The notes under the pieces: model-generated
Seen by the model: the letters and a program-made list of their open reading frames with translations, nothing else
Told to the model about the DNA's origin: nothing
Database searches by the model: none
Program-made: the position numbers and the translations under genes
Shown here: positions 1 through 5,079 of the stretch, one piece after another
Position numbering within the stretch: the first letter of the stretch is position 1
Layout of the letters: every line of letters begins with the position of its first letter
NCBI GenBank assembly: GCA_023388235.1
Contig: JAEWGQ010000358.1
Location: forward strand, 1-5,079
Direction of reading: 5' to 3'
DNA from: Actinomycetes bacterium
GTDB lineage: Bacteria > Actinomycetota > Actinomycetes > Actinomycetales > Cellulomonadaceae
Length of the DNA: 5,079 nt

Positions 1-550
<550 letters not shown>

Positions 551-556
551 GTGGTG

Positions 557-562
557 CTCCTC
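557..562 (-). promoter_or_regulatory. infC ribosome binding site supporting an ATC start
   Basis: On the minus strand GAGGAG is followed by six bases (CACCAC) and then ATC. This strong Shine-Dalgarno match at ideal spacing is the main sequence argument for initiation at the ATC codon rather than at the distant in-frame GTG (637-635), which has only a weak purine stretch before it. Confidence 0.75.
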
Positions 563-596
563 GAAGTCGCAGTGGGTGACCTCCAGGAACGAGGAA

Positions 597-626
597 GGCC
601 CCCGGTCCTGGGCACAGGCGGGGGCC
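597..626 (-). promoter_or_regulatory. Attenuator-like hairpin in the infC leader
   Basis: Read on the minus strand, GGCCCCCG pairs perfectly with CGGGGGCC. Inside it CCTG pairs with CAGG around a TGCC loop, with two unpaired bases (AC) on the 3' side. The 12-bp compound stem is immediately followed by TTCCTCGTTCC, a partly T-rich tract resembling that of an imperfect intrinsic terminator. It ends about 46 bases before the proposed infC start, so it could act as a transcription attenuator or a structure affecting translation. The structure is seen in the sequence; the role is inferred. If translation began at the GTG at 637, this element would lie inside the coding region. Confidence 0.45.
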
Positions 627-692
627 GACGGTTCCACGGCGTCCCGAGCGAGCGGTACGCCGTCGGGCCGGGCTCCCGCGAGGGGCGCTCGG

Positions 693-712
693 CCTGGACC
701 GTGACCTGGACC
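693..712 (-). repeat. Short direct repeat in the infC leader
   Basis: CCTGGACC (plus-strand reading) occurs at 693-700 and again at 705-712, a 12-base period with GTGA between. In the infC leader RNA this gives two copies of GGUCCAGG. Part of each copy (UCCAGG) can pair with CCUGGA just downstream of the attenuator-like stem, and GGUCC can pair with GGACC inside it. Mutually exclusive folds are therefore possible. Function is unproven. Confidence 0.35.
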
Positions 713-786
713 CAGTCGCCGGACGAGCCGGGCGGTCGGGACTCAGGTGGGATGGACTCCACTTGTGCACCCGGGCCGTCCCACGT

Positions 787-802
787 CCGCACCGGAGTGC
801 GG
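787..802 (-). promoter_or_regulatory. UNCG-type hairpin near the 5' end of the infC leader
   Basis: On the minus strand CCGCAC and GTGCGG form a perfect 6-bp stem closing a UCCG loop through a C-G pair, which fits the very stable cUNCGg tetraloop class. If transcription starts near 826, this hairpin lies about 25 bases into the leader RNA and could protect the 5' end or be part of a larger leader fold. Confidence 0.45.
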
Positions 803-832
803 GCACGGTCCAACCCAGGCCAGTCGCAGACG

Positions 833-841
833 ACTCTACCA
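833..841 (-). promoter_or_regulatory. Probable infC promoter (extended -10)
   Basis: The minus strand reads TGGTAGAGT, an extended -10 (TGn followed by TAGAGT, matching the actinobacterial TAnnnT pattern). No convincing -35 is seen 17-18 bases upstream, as is common with extended -10 promoters. Predicted transcription start is near 826, giving a leader of roughly 275 bases before the ATC start. The -10 sits inside a perfect dyad, GACTCT-ACC-AGAGTC, at 832-846, which might be an operator or coincidence. The 396-base gap 551-946 holds this promoter, the infC leader and the furA promoter, and no further gene that I can support. Confidence 0.5.
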
Positions 842-910
842 GAGTCCCCGCGACCCTCGCGCGATCCCCCGGCGCGGCCCCGCCCGACGTGACACGCCGT
901 CAGATCCCTG

Positions 911-940
911 CTTGAACAGTTCCAGAAAGCGTGCGAGGGT
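911..940 (+). promoter_or_regulatory. Probable furA promoter and FurA operator
   Basis: CTTGAACAGTTCCAGAAAG (911-929) contains a -35-like TTGAAC and an embedded dyad GAAC-A-GTTC (914-922). From memory it resembles the FurA box described over the -35 of mycobacterial furA, roughly CTTGACT-n-ATTCCAGAAA. Seventeen bases after TTGAAC is GAGGGT (935-940), a weak -10. If that is used, transcription would start at or next to the ATG at 947, giving a leaderless or nearly leaderless mRNA. Alternatively GAGGGTGAGG (935-944) serves as ribosome binding site for a longer message. Autoregulation by FurA is inferred. Confidence 0.5.
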
Positions 941-946
941 GAGGTC

Positions 947-1417
947 ATGCCCGTCGAGCAGCACACCCACGCCGCGGACGCCGCGACCGCGGTGCCGGAC
1001 ACCGCACCGGCCGACCTCCTGCGCCGCAGCGGGCTGCGCGTCACCGCCCCGCGCGTCGCCGTCCTCGAGGCGGTCGCCGGCCACCCGCACGCCGACGCCG
1101 ACGCCGTCCTCACCCGGGCCCGCGCCACGCTGCCGACCGTCTCGGTCCAGGCCGTCTACGACGTGCTGCACGCCCTGACCGACGCCGGCATCCTGCGGCG
1201 CATCGAGCCCGCCGGGCACCCCGCCCGCTACGAACGGCGCGTCGGGGACAACCACCACCACGTCGTGTGCCGCACCTGCGGCGCCGTCGGGGACATCGAC
1301 TGCGCCGTCGGCGCCGCGCCCTGCCTCACACCCGTGTCGACGTCCGGGTTCACGGTCGACACCGCCGAGGTCACCTACTGGGGCCTCTGCCCGGACTGCC
1401 GCACCCGCACGGACTGA
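947..1417 (+). CDS. furA: FurA/CatR-type Fur-family repressor
   Basis: A 156-residue cytoplasmic DNA-binding repressor of the Fur family, closest by eye to mycobacterial FurA and streptomycete CatR, which repress an adjacent catalase or catalase-peroxidase gene and release DNA on peroxide stress. A winged-helix domain occupies about residues 22-95 ([14 protein letters not shown] at 30-43; [13 protein letters not shown] at 65-77). The metal/dimerisation domain carries [12 protein letters not shown] (101-112). Structural zinc ligands would be C108, C111, C148 and C151. By alignment with PerR, regulatory ligands would be H48, E96, H103, H105 and D116; Asp at the last position is the one linked to peroxide sensing in PerR. 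Two His (6, 8) lie in an N-terminal stretch about ten residues longer than I recall for M. tuberculosis FurA. katA follows on the same strand 119 bases later, making it the likely target and operon partner. ATG 947 is preceded by a purine-rich GAGGGTGAGG. Confidence 0.93.
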   Translation: MPVEQHTHAADAATAVPDTAPADLLRRSGLRVTAPRVAVLEAVAGHPHADADAVLTRARATLPTVSVQAVYDVLHALTDAGILRRIEPAGHPARYERRVGDNHHHVVCRTCGAVGDIDCAVGAAPCLTPVSTSGFTVDTAEVTYWGLCPDCRTRTD

Positions 1418-1423
1418 CCGCGC

Positions 1424-1444
1424 CCGGCGCGCCGCGCGCGCCGG
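1424..1444 (+). promoter_or_regulatory. G+C hairpin between furA and katA
   Basis: CCGGCGCG and CGCGCCGG form a perfect 8-bp stem around a 5-base loop, starting 7 bases after the furA stop codon. No T-tract follows. It may be a partial terminator, an mRNA stabiliser or a processing site that separates furA levels from katA levels. In a region this G+C-rich, chance is a real alternative. Confidence 0.35.
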
Positions 1445-1469
1445 CGCACCCCCACCCACCGACCACCGG

Positions 1470-1491
1470 CCGGGCGACCCCGCCCGCCCGG
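1470..1491 (+). promoter_or_regulatory. Second hairpin between furA and katA
   Basis: CCGGGCG (1470-1476) pairs with CGCCCGG (1485-1491) around an 8-base loop, and can be extended by a G-U and a G-C pair. It lies about 45 bases before the katA start. No A+T-containing promoter is visible in the 119-base furA-katA gap, so read-through from the furA promoter is the simplest way to express katA. Role of the hairpin is unknown. Confidence 0.25.
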
Positions 1492-1521
1492 TCCCCGGCG
1501 CGCCCGCACGGGCCCGCCACC

Positions 1522-1530
1522 GAAGGAAGG
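1522..1530 (+). promoter_or_regulatory. katA ribosome binding site fixing the GTG start
   Basis: GAAGGAAGG lies six bases before GTG at 1537. The reading frame is open upstream as far as 1267, inside furA, but that part is Arg/Pro-rich and unlike catalase. This site marks the real start. Confidence 0.8.
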
Positions 1531-1536
1531 AACCGC

Positions 1537-3039
1537 GTGACCCAGGTCCACCCCACCACCACGAACTCCGGCGCCCCCGTCGCGTCCGACGCGCACGCGC
1601 TGTCGGTCGGCGCCGACGGCCCGATCGTCCTGCACGACCACTACCTGGTGGAGAAGCTGGCGCAGTTCAACCGCGAGCGCGTCCCCGAGCGCGTCGTGCA
1701 CGCCAAGGGCGGCGGCGCCTTCGGCACCTTCACCACCACGGGCGACGTCAGCCGGTACACCCGCGCCGCGCTGTTCCAGCCGGGCGTGACGACGGACATG
1801 CTCGCGCGGTTCTCGTCGGTCGCCGGCGAGCACGGCTCCCCCGACACGTGGCGCGACCCCCGCGGCTTCGCGCTGAAGTTCTACACGTCCGAGGGCAACT
1901 ACGACCTGGTCGGCAACAACACCCCGGTGTTCTTCCTGCGCGACGGCATCAAGTTCCCCGACTTCATCCGCTCGCAGAAGCGCCTGCCGGGCTCGAACCT
2001 GCGCGACAACGACATGCAGTGGGACTTCTGGACCCTGTCCCCCGAGTCGGCGCACCAGGTCACCTGGCTCATGGGCGACCGCGGCCTGCCGCGCTCGTGG
2101 CGCACGATGGACGGCTTCGGCTCGCACACGTACCAGTGGATCAACGCGGCCGGCGAGCGGTTCTGGGTGAAGTACCACTTCACGACCCAGCAGGGCATCG
2201 ACAACCTCACGGCCGACGAGGCCGCGCAGCTCGCCGGCTCGGACGCGGACCACCACATCCGCGACCTGTTCGAGCACATCGCCGACGGCGACTTCCCGCG
2301 CTGGACGCTGTCCGTCCAGGTCATGCCCTACGCGGACGCGGCGACGTACCGGTTCAACCCGTTCGACCTCACGAAGGTGTGGCCGCACGCGGACTACCCG
2401 CTGATCGAGGTCGGCGTCATGGAGCTGAACCGCAACCCCGAGAACTACTTCGCGCAGATCGAGCAGGCGACCTTCGCCCCGAGCAACTTCGTGCCGGGCA
2501 TCGCGGCGAGCCCGGACAAGATGCTGCTCGCGCGGATCTTCTCCTACGCGGACGCGCACCGGTACCGCGTCGGCACCAACCACGCGCAGCTGCCGGTCAA
2601 CGCCCCGCAGGCGCCCGTGCACTCCTACTCCAAGGACGGCGCCGCCCGGTACACGTTCGACGCGCCGGACGTCCCGGTGTACGCGCCGAACTCGGTGGGC
2701 GGCCCGGCGGCCGACCCGGCCCGCGCCGCGGAGTCCGGCGGCTGGGAGTCCGACGGCGCGATGGTCCGCGCCGCGGCCACCCTGCACCCCGAGGACGACG
2801 ACTGGGGCCAGGCGGGCACGCTGTACCGCGAGGTGTTCGACGACGCCGCGCGCGCCCGGTTCCTCGAGACGATCACGGGTCACGTCGGCGCGGTGCGGAG
2901 CGACGTCATCCGCGCCCGCGCGATCCAGTACTGGACCCACGTGGACGCGGGCCTGGGCGCCGCGCTCGCCGCCGCGCTCACCGGGACCGCCCCGGTCGAG
3001 AACGGCGAGCCCGGCACCGCGAGCACCCCGGTCGCCTGA
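1537..3039 (+). CDS. katA: Monofunctional haem catalase (small-subunit type)
   Basis: A 500-residue cytosolic haem catalase that disproportionates hydrogen peroxide to water and oxygen. The length fits small-subunit (clade 3, usually NADPH-binding) enzymes; the large-subunit C-terminal flavodoxin-like domain is absent. Catalytic His55 is in [15 protein letters not shown]. The distal Asn is N128 in [15 protein letters not shown] (122-136). The proximal haem ligand is Tyr337 with Arg333 in [14 protein letters not shown]. Other conserved blocks include [14 protein letters not shown] and [19 protein letters not shown]. No signal peptide is seen. The GTG start is chosen from the GAAGGAAGG ribosome site and from where homology begins. 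It sits downstream of furA in a probable operon and is followed by a strong terminator stem. This pairing with a monofunctional catalase resembles Streptomyces catR-catA, whereas mycobacterial furA is paired with the catalase-peroxidase katG. All key residues are present, so activity is expected. The symbol katA is the generic name. Confidence 0.97.
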   Translation: MTQVHPTTTNSGAPVASDAHALSVGADGPIVLHDHYLVEKLAQFNRERVPERVVHAKGGGAFGTFTTTGDVSRYTRAALFQPGVTTDMLARFSSVAGEHGSPDTWRDPRGFALKFYTSEGNYDLVGNNTPVFFLRDGIKFPDFIRSQKRLPGSNLRDNDMQWDFWTLSPESAHQVTWLMGDRGLPRSWRTMDGFGSHTYQWINAAGERFWVKYHFTTQQGIDNLTADEAAQLAGSDADHHIRDLFEHIADGDFPRWTLSVQVMPYADAATYRFNPFDLTKVWPHADYPLIEVGVMELNRNPENYFAQIEQATFAPSNFVPGIAASPDKMLLARIFSYADAHRYRVGTNHAQLPVNAPQAPVHSYSKDGAARYTFDAPDVPVYAPNSVGGPAADPARAAESGGWESDGAMVRAAATLHPEDDDWGQAGTLYREVFDDAARARFLETITGHVGAVRSDVIRARAIQYWTHVDAGLGAALAAALTGTAPVENGEPGTASTPVA

Positions 3040-3046
3040 CGCCGCA

Positions 3047-3079
3047 CCGTGCCCACCACCCGCCGGGTGGTGGGCACGG
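3047..3079 (+). terminator. Terminator-like perfect stem after katA
   Basis: A perfect 15-bp inverted repeat: CCGTGCCCACCACCC (3047-3061), loop GCC, GGGTGGTGGGCACGG (3065-3079), beginning seven bases after the katA stop codon. There is no U-tract, which is usual for actinobacterial terminators. It should end the furA-katA transcript and insulate the DUF1844 gene that starts 30 bases later. Confidence 0.82.
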
Positions 3080-3093
3080 CCGCGTCCGGCGGA

Positions 3094-3102
3094 TGAGAGG
3101 AT
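3094..3102 (+). promoter_or_regulatory. Possible extended -10 for the DUF1844 gene, or its ribosome site
   Basis: TGAGAGGAT can be read as an extended -10 (TGA plus GAGGAT). Its end lies seven bases before the ATG at 3110, which would place the transcription start at about the start codon and make the mRNA leaderless. The same bases contain GAGAGGA, a plausible Shine-Dalgarno sequence eight bases from the ATG. The two readings cannot be separated from sequence. Confidence 0.4.
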
Positions 3103-3109
3103 CGGCCGC

Positions 3110-3466
3110 ATGAGCCAGACCCCCGACGCGGACACCGCCGCCCGCGACATCGCCGACGTGGCCGCGGTCGAGGTCATCACGACCGCCGCGGTGCACCTGA
3201 TGAGCGCCGCCGCGGTGAAGTGCGGCCTCGCCGAGGACACCCCCGGCGCCGCGGGGCGCGACCACCTCGACCTGGACGAGGCGCGCAAGCTCATCACCGC
3301 GCTCGCCGCCCTGGTGACGGCGTCCGCGCCCGACATCGGCAACCAGCACGCCCGCTCCCTGCGCGACGGCCTGCGCTCCCTGCAGCTCGCGTTCCGCGAG
3401 GCCAGCCCCTACCCCGACGCCCCCGGCGAGGGCCCCGGGGAGAAGTTCACCGGCTCCGTCGTCTGA
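3110..3466 (+). CDS. DUF1844 family protein
   Basis: A 118-residue small cytoplasmic protein with no signal peptide or membrane segment. It matches my recollection of the actinobacterial DUF1844 family: RDIADVAAVEVITTAAVHLM (12-31), SAAAVKCGLAE, then HLDLDEARKLITALAALV, and the characteristic C-terminal end PGEGPGEKFTG. The middle looks helical, and Gly/Ala/Asp-rich linkers separate the conserved blocks. The family has no established biochemical role that I know of. In actinobacterial genomes it often lies near infC, as here, which hints at a conserved neighbourhood rather than a function. It is probably expressed on its own, since a strong terminator stem lies just upstream, and it converges on the MFS gene with three bases between stop codons. 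ATG 3110 agrees with the position of conservation and with a GAGAGGA upstream. Confidence 0.88.
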   Translation: MSQTPDADTAARDIADVAAVEVITTAAVHLMSAAAVKCGLAEDTPGAAGRDHLDLDEARKLITALAALVTASAPDIGNQHARSLRDGLRSLQLAFREASPYPDAPGEGPGEKFTGSVV

Positions 3467-3469
3467 CGC

Positions 3470-4792
3470 TCAGCGCGGGGCGGGCGCGGTCCGCACCGGC
3501 ACGTCGTCCGCCCCGACCGGCGCCGGCGTGGGCACGACCCCCGCGGCGGCCGGCTCGGCGGGCACGGGCACAGGCACGGGGCCGGTGGGGCCGCCGGCGT
3601 CCCCGGATCCCCGGGCCGCGCCCCGACCCCGGCGCCGGACCAGCGCCAGCACGCCGAGGCCGAGCACCGAGAGCAGCAGGCCGACACCGCCGGCCGCCGC
3701 GAAGCCCGACCACGGACCGAACCCGTCGATCACCGCGCCGATCACGGGGGCGCCCAGGGCCGCGCCGACGGTGTTCGCCGTCCCGCTCCAGCCCATGACC
3801 TCGCCGCGCCGGTGCTCGGGCACCATGCGCACCAGCGACGCGTTGATCGACGACAGCGCGGCCGCGCACGGCAGACCCGCCACGACCACGGCCACCGCGA
3901 GCTGCGCCTGCGTCTGGGCGAACGTCGCCGGCAGCGTCGCGGCGCCCAGCAGCGCCACCAGGGCCAGCGGGTGCAGCTCGCGCCGCGCCCCGCCGTACAC
4001 CAGGCCGCCGACGACCGACCCCAGGCACCACAGCGCGATCATCCAGCCCACGGCGGACTCGTGGCCCCAGCCGCGCAGCGCCGCGACGATGCCGACGTCC
4101 GTGCCGTTGAGGATCAGCGCCGCGGCGGACGCGGCGGCGAGCACGACCAGCAGGCCCGGCGTCAGCACGCGCGGCCGCGGACCCGGGGCAGGGGCCCCCG
4201 GCACCTCGCCCGGGGACCGCGTCGGCGGGTCGAACCACATGAGCAGCAGCCCGGCACCCACCGTCGCGATGCCGATGACGGTGAGCGCGGCGGTGGTCGA
4301 CACCTGCGTCGCGAGCAGGACCCCGACGGTCGGGGCGAGCATGAAGGTCATCTCCGTGCCGACGGAGTCCAGCGCGTACGCGGTCTTCTGCTGCTCCGGC
4401 GGGACCAGGACCGCCAGCGACTGCCGGACCACCGAGAACACCGGCACCAGGAACGCGCCCGCGACCACGGCGGCCACCACGAGCGCCTCGTACCCGAGCC
4501 GCGGCGCCACCAGCCAGACGGCCGACTCGACCACGACCGACGGGATCAGCGCCCGGCGCAGGCCCAGCCGGTCCACGCGGCGCCCGCGCCACGGCGACCC
4601 GATCGCCACGCCCACCGTCATCGCGGCGGCCACCACGCCGGCCCGCCCGTACCCCTGCCCGAGCGGGCCCACCACGTGCAGCGTGAGCACGACACCGGTC
4701 ATCGCGTGCGGGATGCGCGCGACGAAGGCGACGAGGACCAGGGGCAGGACACCGGGCAGCCGCAGCAGGCGGCCGTAGGGGGCGAGGGACAC
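3470..4792 (-). CDS. MFS transporter, substrate unknown
   Basis: A 440-residue inner-membrane protein of the major facilitator superfamily. About twelve hydrophobic segments are visible, roughly at residues 14-36, 50-66, 81-97, 103-122, 147-165, 168-189, 214-241, 248-269, 276-294, 298-318, 338-357 and 362-385. A motif A-like loop, GRRVDRLGLRR (70-80), lies between segments 2 and 3. A Pro/Gly-rich loop (about 190-213) separates the two halves. ALDSVGTEMTFMLAP (140-154) is typical of actinobacterial MFS proteins. The last ~55 residues form a Pro/Val/Ala/Gly-rich, presumably disordered cytoplasmic tail. I chose GTG at 4792-4790 because GGGGGAGA stands eight bases upstream and the membrane domain starts soon after. 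The frame is open to 5023, but that extension overlaps the divergent gene and is low-complexity. The substrate cannot be read; drug or metabolite efflux is only a family-level guess. Confidence 0.9.
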   Translation of the reverse strand: MSLAPYGRLLRLPGVLPLVLVAFVARIPHAMTGVVLTLHVVGPLGQGYGRAGVVAAAMTVGVAIGSPWRGRRVDRLGLRRALIPSVVVESAVWLVAPRLGYEALVVAAVVAGAFLVPVFSVVRQSLAVLVPPEQQKTAYALDSVGTEMTFMLAPTVGVLLATQVSTTAALTVIGIATVGAGLLLMWFDPPTRSPGEVPGAPAPGPRPRVLTPGLLVVLAAASAAALILNGTDVGIVAALRGWGHESAVGWMIALWCLGSVVGGLVYGGARRELHPLALVALLGAATLPATFAQTQAQLAVAVVVAGLPCAAALSSINASLVRMVPEHRRGEVMGWSGTANTVGAALGAPVIGAVIDGFGPWSGFAAAGGVGLLLSVLGLGVLALVRRRGRGAARGSGDAGGPTGPVPVPVPAEPAAAGVVPTPAPVGADDVPVRTAPAPR

Positions 4793-4800
4793 GGGCGGAT

Positions 4801-4808
4801 TCTCCCCC
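4801..4808 (-). promoter_or_regulatory. Ribosome binding site of the MFS gene
   Basis: The minus strand reads GGGGGAGA eight bases before GTG at 4792. It selects this start over upstream in-frame codons, including the ATG at 5023 that gives the longest frame. Confidence 0.65.
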
Positions 4809-4816
4809 GCGGCACG

Positions 4817-4832
4817 CCTGTCGGACGACAGG
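4817..4832. repeat. Inverted repeat between the divergent MFS gene and downstream gene
   Basis: CCTGTC-GGAC-GACAGG is a perfect 6-bp dyad with a 4-base loop, 25 bases upstream of the MFS start. It could be an operator site in the 115-base divergent control region, or a hairpin in the MFS leader. No regulator gene for the transporter is present nearby. Confidence 0.35.
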
Positions 4833-4895
4833 TTTCCACCAGACGGGCGCGCGTCCGGGGTGTGATCCCGGCCCACGCCGCGCACCGTCGGCCCG

Positions 4896-4901
4896 TAAGG
4901 T
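4896..4901 (+). promoter_or_regulatory. Probable -10 of a leaderless gene at the window end
   Basis: TAAGGT fits the actinobacterial TAnnnT -10 pattern and ends six bases before the GTG at 4908. This spacing places the transcription start at the G of the start codon. The overlapping AAGG could also act as a weak ribosome site seven bases from the GTG. No clear -35 is visible. Confidence 0.45.
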
Positions 4902-4907
4902 GGTGGT

Positions 4908-5079
4908 GTGACGTCTGCCACCGGGCCGGGCGACCCGATCGGCCAGCCTCGGCCGACCGGGACGCCGTCGTGGCTCCCGCAGGGCGCCGAGCGCGCCGCC
5001 GCCACCCAGCCGACCGCGCCCACGGCCGCCGTGCCGACCGGTGCAGCGCCGTCGGGGGCCGTGCCGCCCGGGGCAGCGC
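4908..5079 (+). CDS. Unidentified protein, N-terminus only, Ala/Pro-rich
   Basis: An open frame of 57 codons from GTG 4908 runs off the window, beginning M-T-S-A-T-G-P-G-D-P. The visible part is rich in Pro, Ala, Thr and Gly and is presumably disordered, with one short non-repetitive stretch (TPSWLPQGAERAA, 19-31). From residue 41 it shows a pentapeptide pattern A-(V/A)-P-x-G: AVPTG, AAPSG, AVPPG. No signal peptide or domain is visible. Support for it being a gene is the TAAGGT-6-GTG arrangement, the divergent orientation to the MFS gene and the absence of stops, which is weak evidence in such G+C-rich DNA. An SseB-family protein is sometimes found in this neighbourhood in actinobacteria, so that is one possibility, but nothing in the sequence shows it. 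Confidence 0.6.
   Translation, partial: MTSATGPGDPIGQPRPTGTPSWLPQGAERAAATQPTAPTAAVPTGAAPSGAVPPGAA

Noticed and set aside
1267..1536. Upstream in-frame extension of katA by 90 codons into furA
   Set aside because: The added residues are Arg/His/Pro-rich and unlike any catalase N-terminus, and a good ribosome site precedes the GTG at 1537.
1375..3342. 655-codon open frame on the minus strand across katA
   Set aside because: It is antisense to a catalase with all catalytic residues, its translation is Arg/Val/Gly-rich low-complexity sequence, and such frames are expected opposite G+C-rich genes that avoid A/T at third positions.
3528..4778. 416-codon plus-strand frame across the MFS gene
   Set aside because: Its Thr/Pro/Arg/Ser-rich translation has no recognisable domain, while the minus strand shows a convincing twelve-segment transporter. 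It is a shadow frame.
4793..5023. Upstream extension of the MFS gene to ATG 5023
   Set aside because: It would overlap the divergent gene at 4908 and adds 77 low-complexity residues before a transporter that starts normally at GTG 4792 with a ribosome site.

Overview
The window is very G+C-rich. It encodes an actinobacterial IF-3, a mycobacterial/streptomycete-type FurA and a DUF1844 protein, and uses several GTG/ATC starts and -10-only promoters. This points to a high-GC actinobacterium, with a Cellulomonas-like member of the Micrococcales as my best guess. The guess rests on protein resemblance from memory, not on a search.

Layout. (1) 1-550, minus strand: most of infC (IF-3), whose 3' end lies beyond the window edge. 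It appears to use an ATC start behind a GAGGAG ribosome binding site. (2) 551-946: a divergent control region. It holds a roughly 275-base infC leader with an extended -10 promoter near 833-841, a UNCG-type hairpin and a large G+C stem followed by a partly U-rich tract, plus the furA promoter/operator near 911-940. (3) 947-3039, plus strand: furA (catR-type peroxide/iron regulator) followed by katA (monofunctional haem catalase, 500 residues, GTG start), ending in a perfect 15-bp terminator stem at 3047-3079. (4) 3110-3466, plus strand: a small DUF1844 gene, possibly leaderless. (5) 3470-4792, minus strand: an MFS transporter converging on the DUF1844 gene with 3 bases between stop codons. (6) 4908-5079, plus strand: the start of an unidentified, possibly leaderless gene with an Ala/Pro-rich N-terminus, divergent from the MFS gene.

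How it works together. furA-katA reads as an oxidative-stress module: FurA should repress its own promoter and hence the downstream catalase until its metal centre is oxidised. IF-3 is core translation machinery, and its unusual start codon suggests the translational self-control known for infC elsewhere. The DUF1844 gene and the transporter have no function that can be read from sequence alone. I found no mobile element, CRISPR array, rRNA or tRNA. The long alternative reading frames antisense to katA and the MFS gene are explained by the high G+C content. I see no clearly novel system; the regulatory architecture of infC and furA-katA is the most interesting part.
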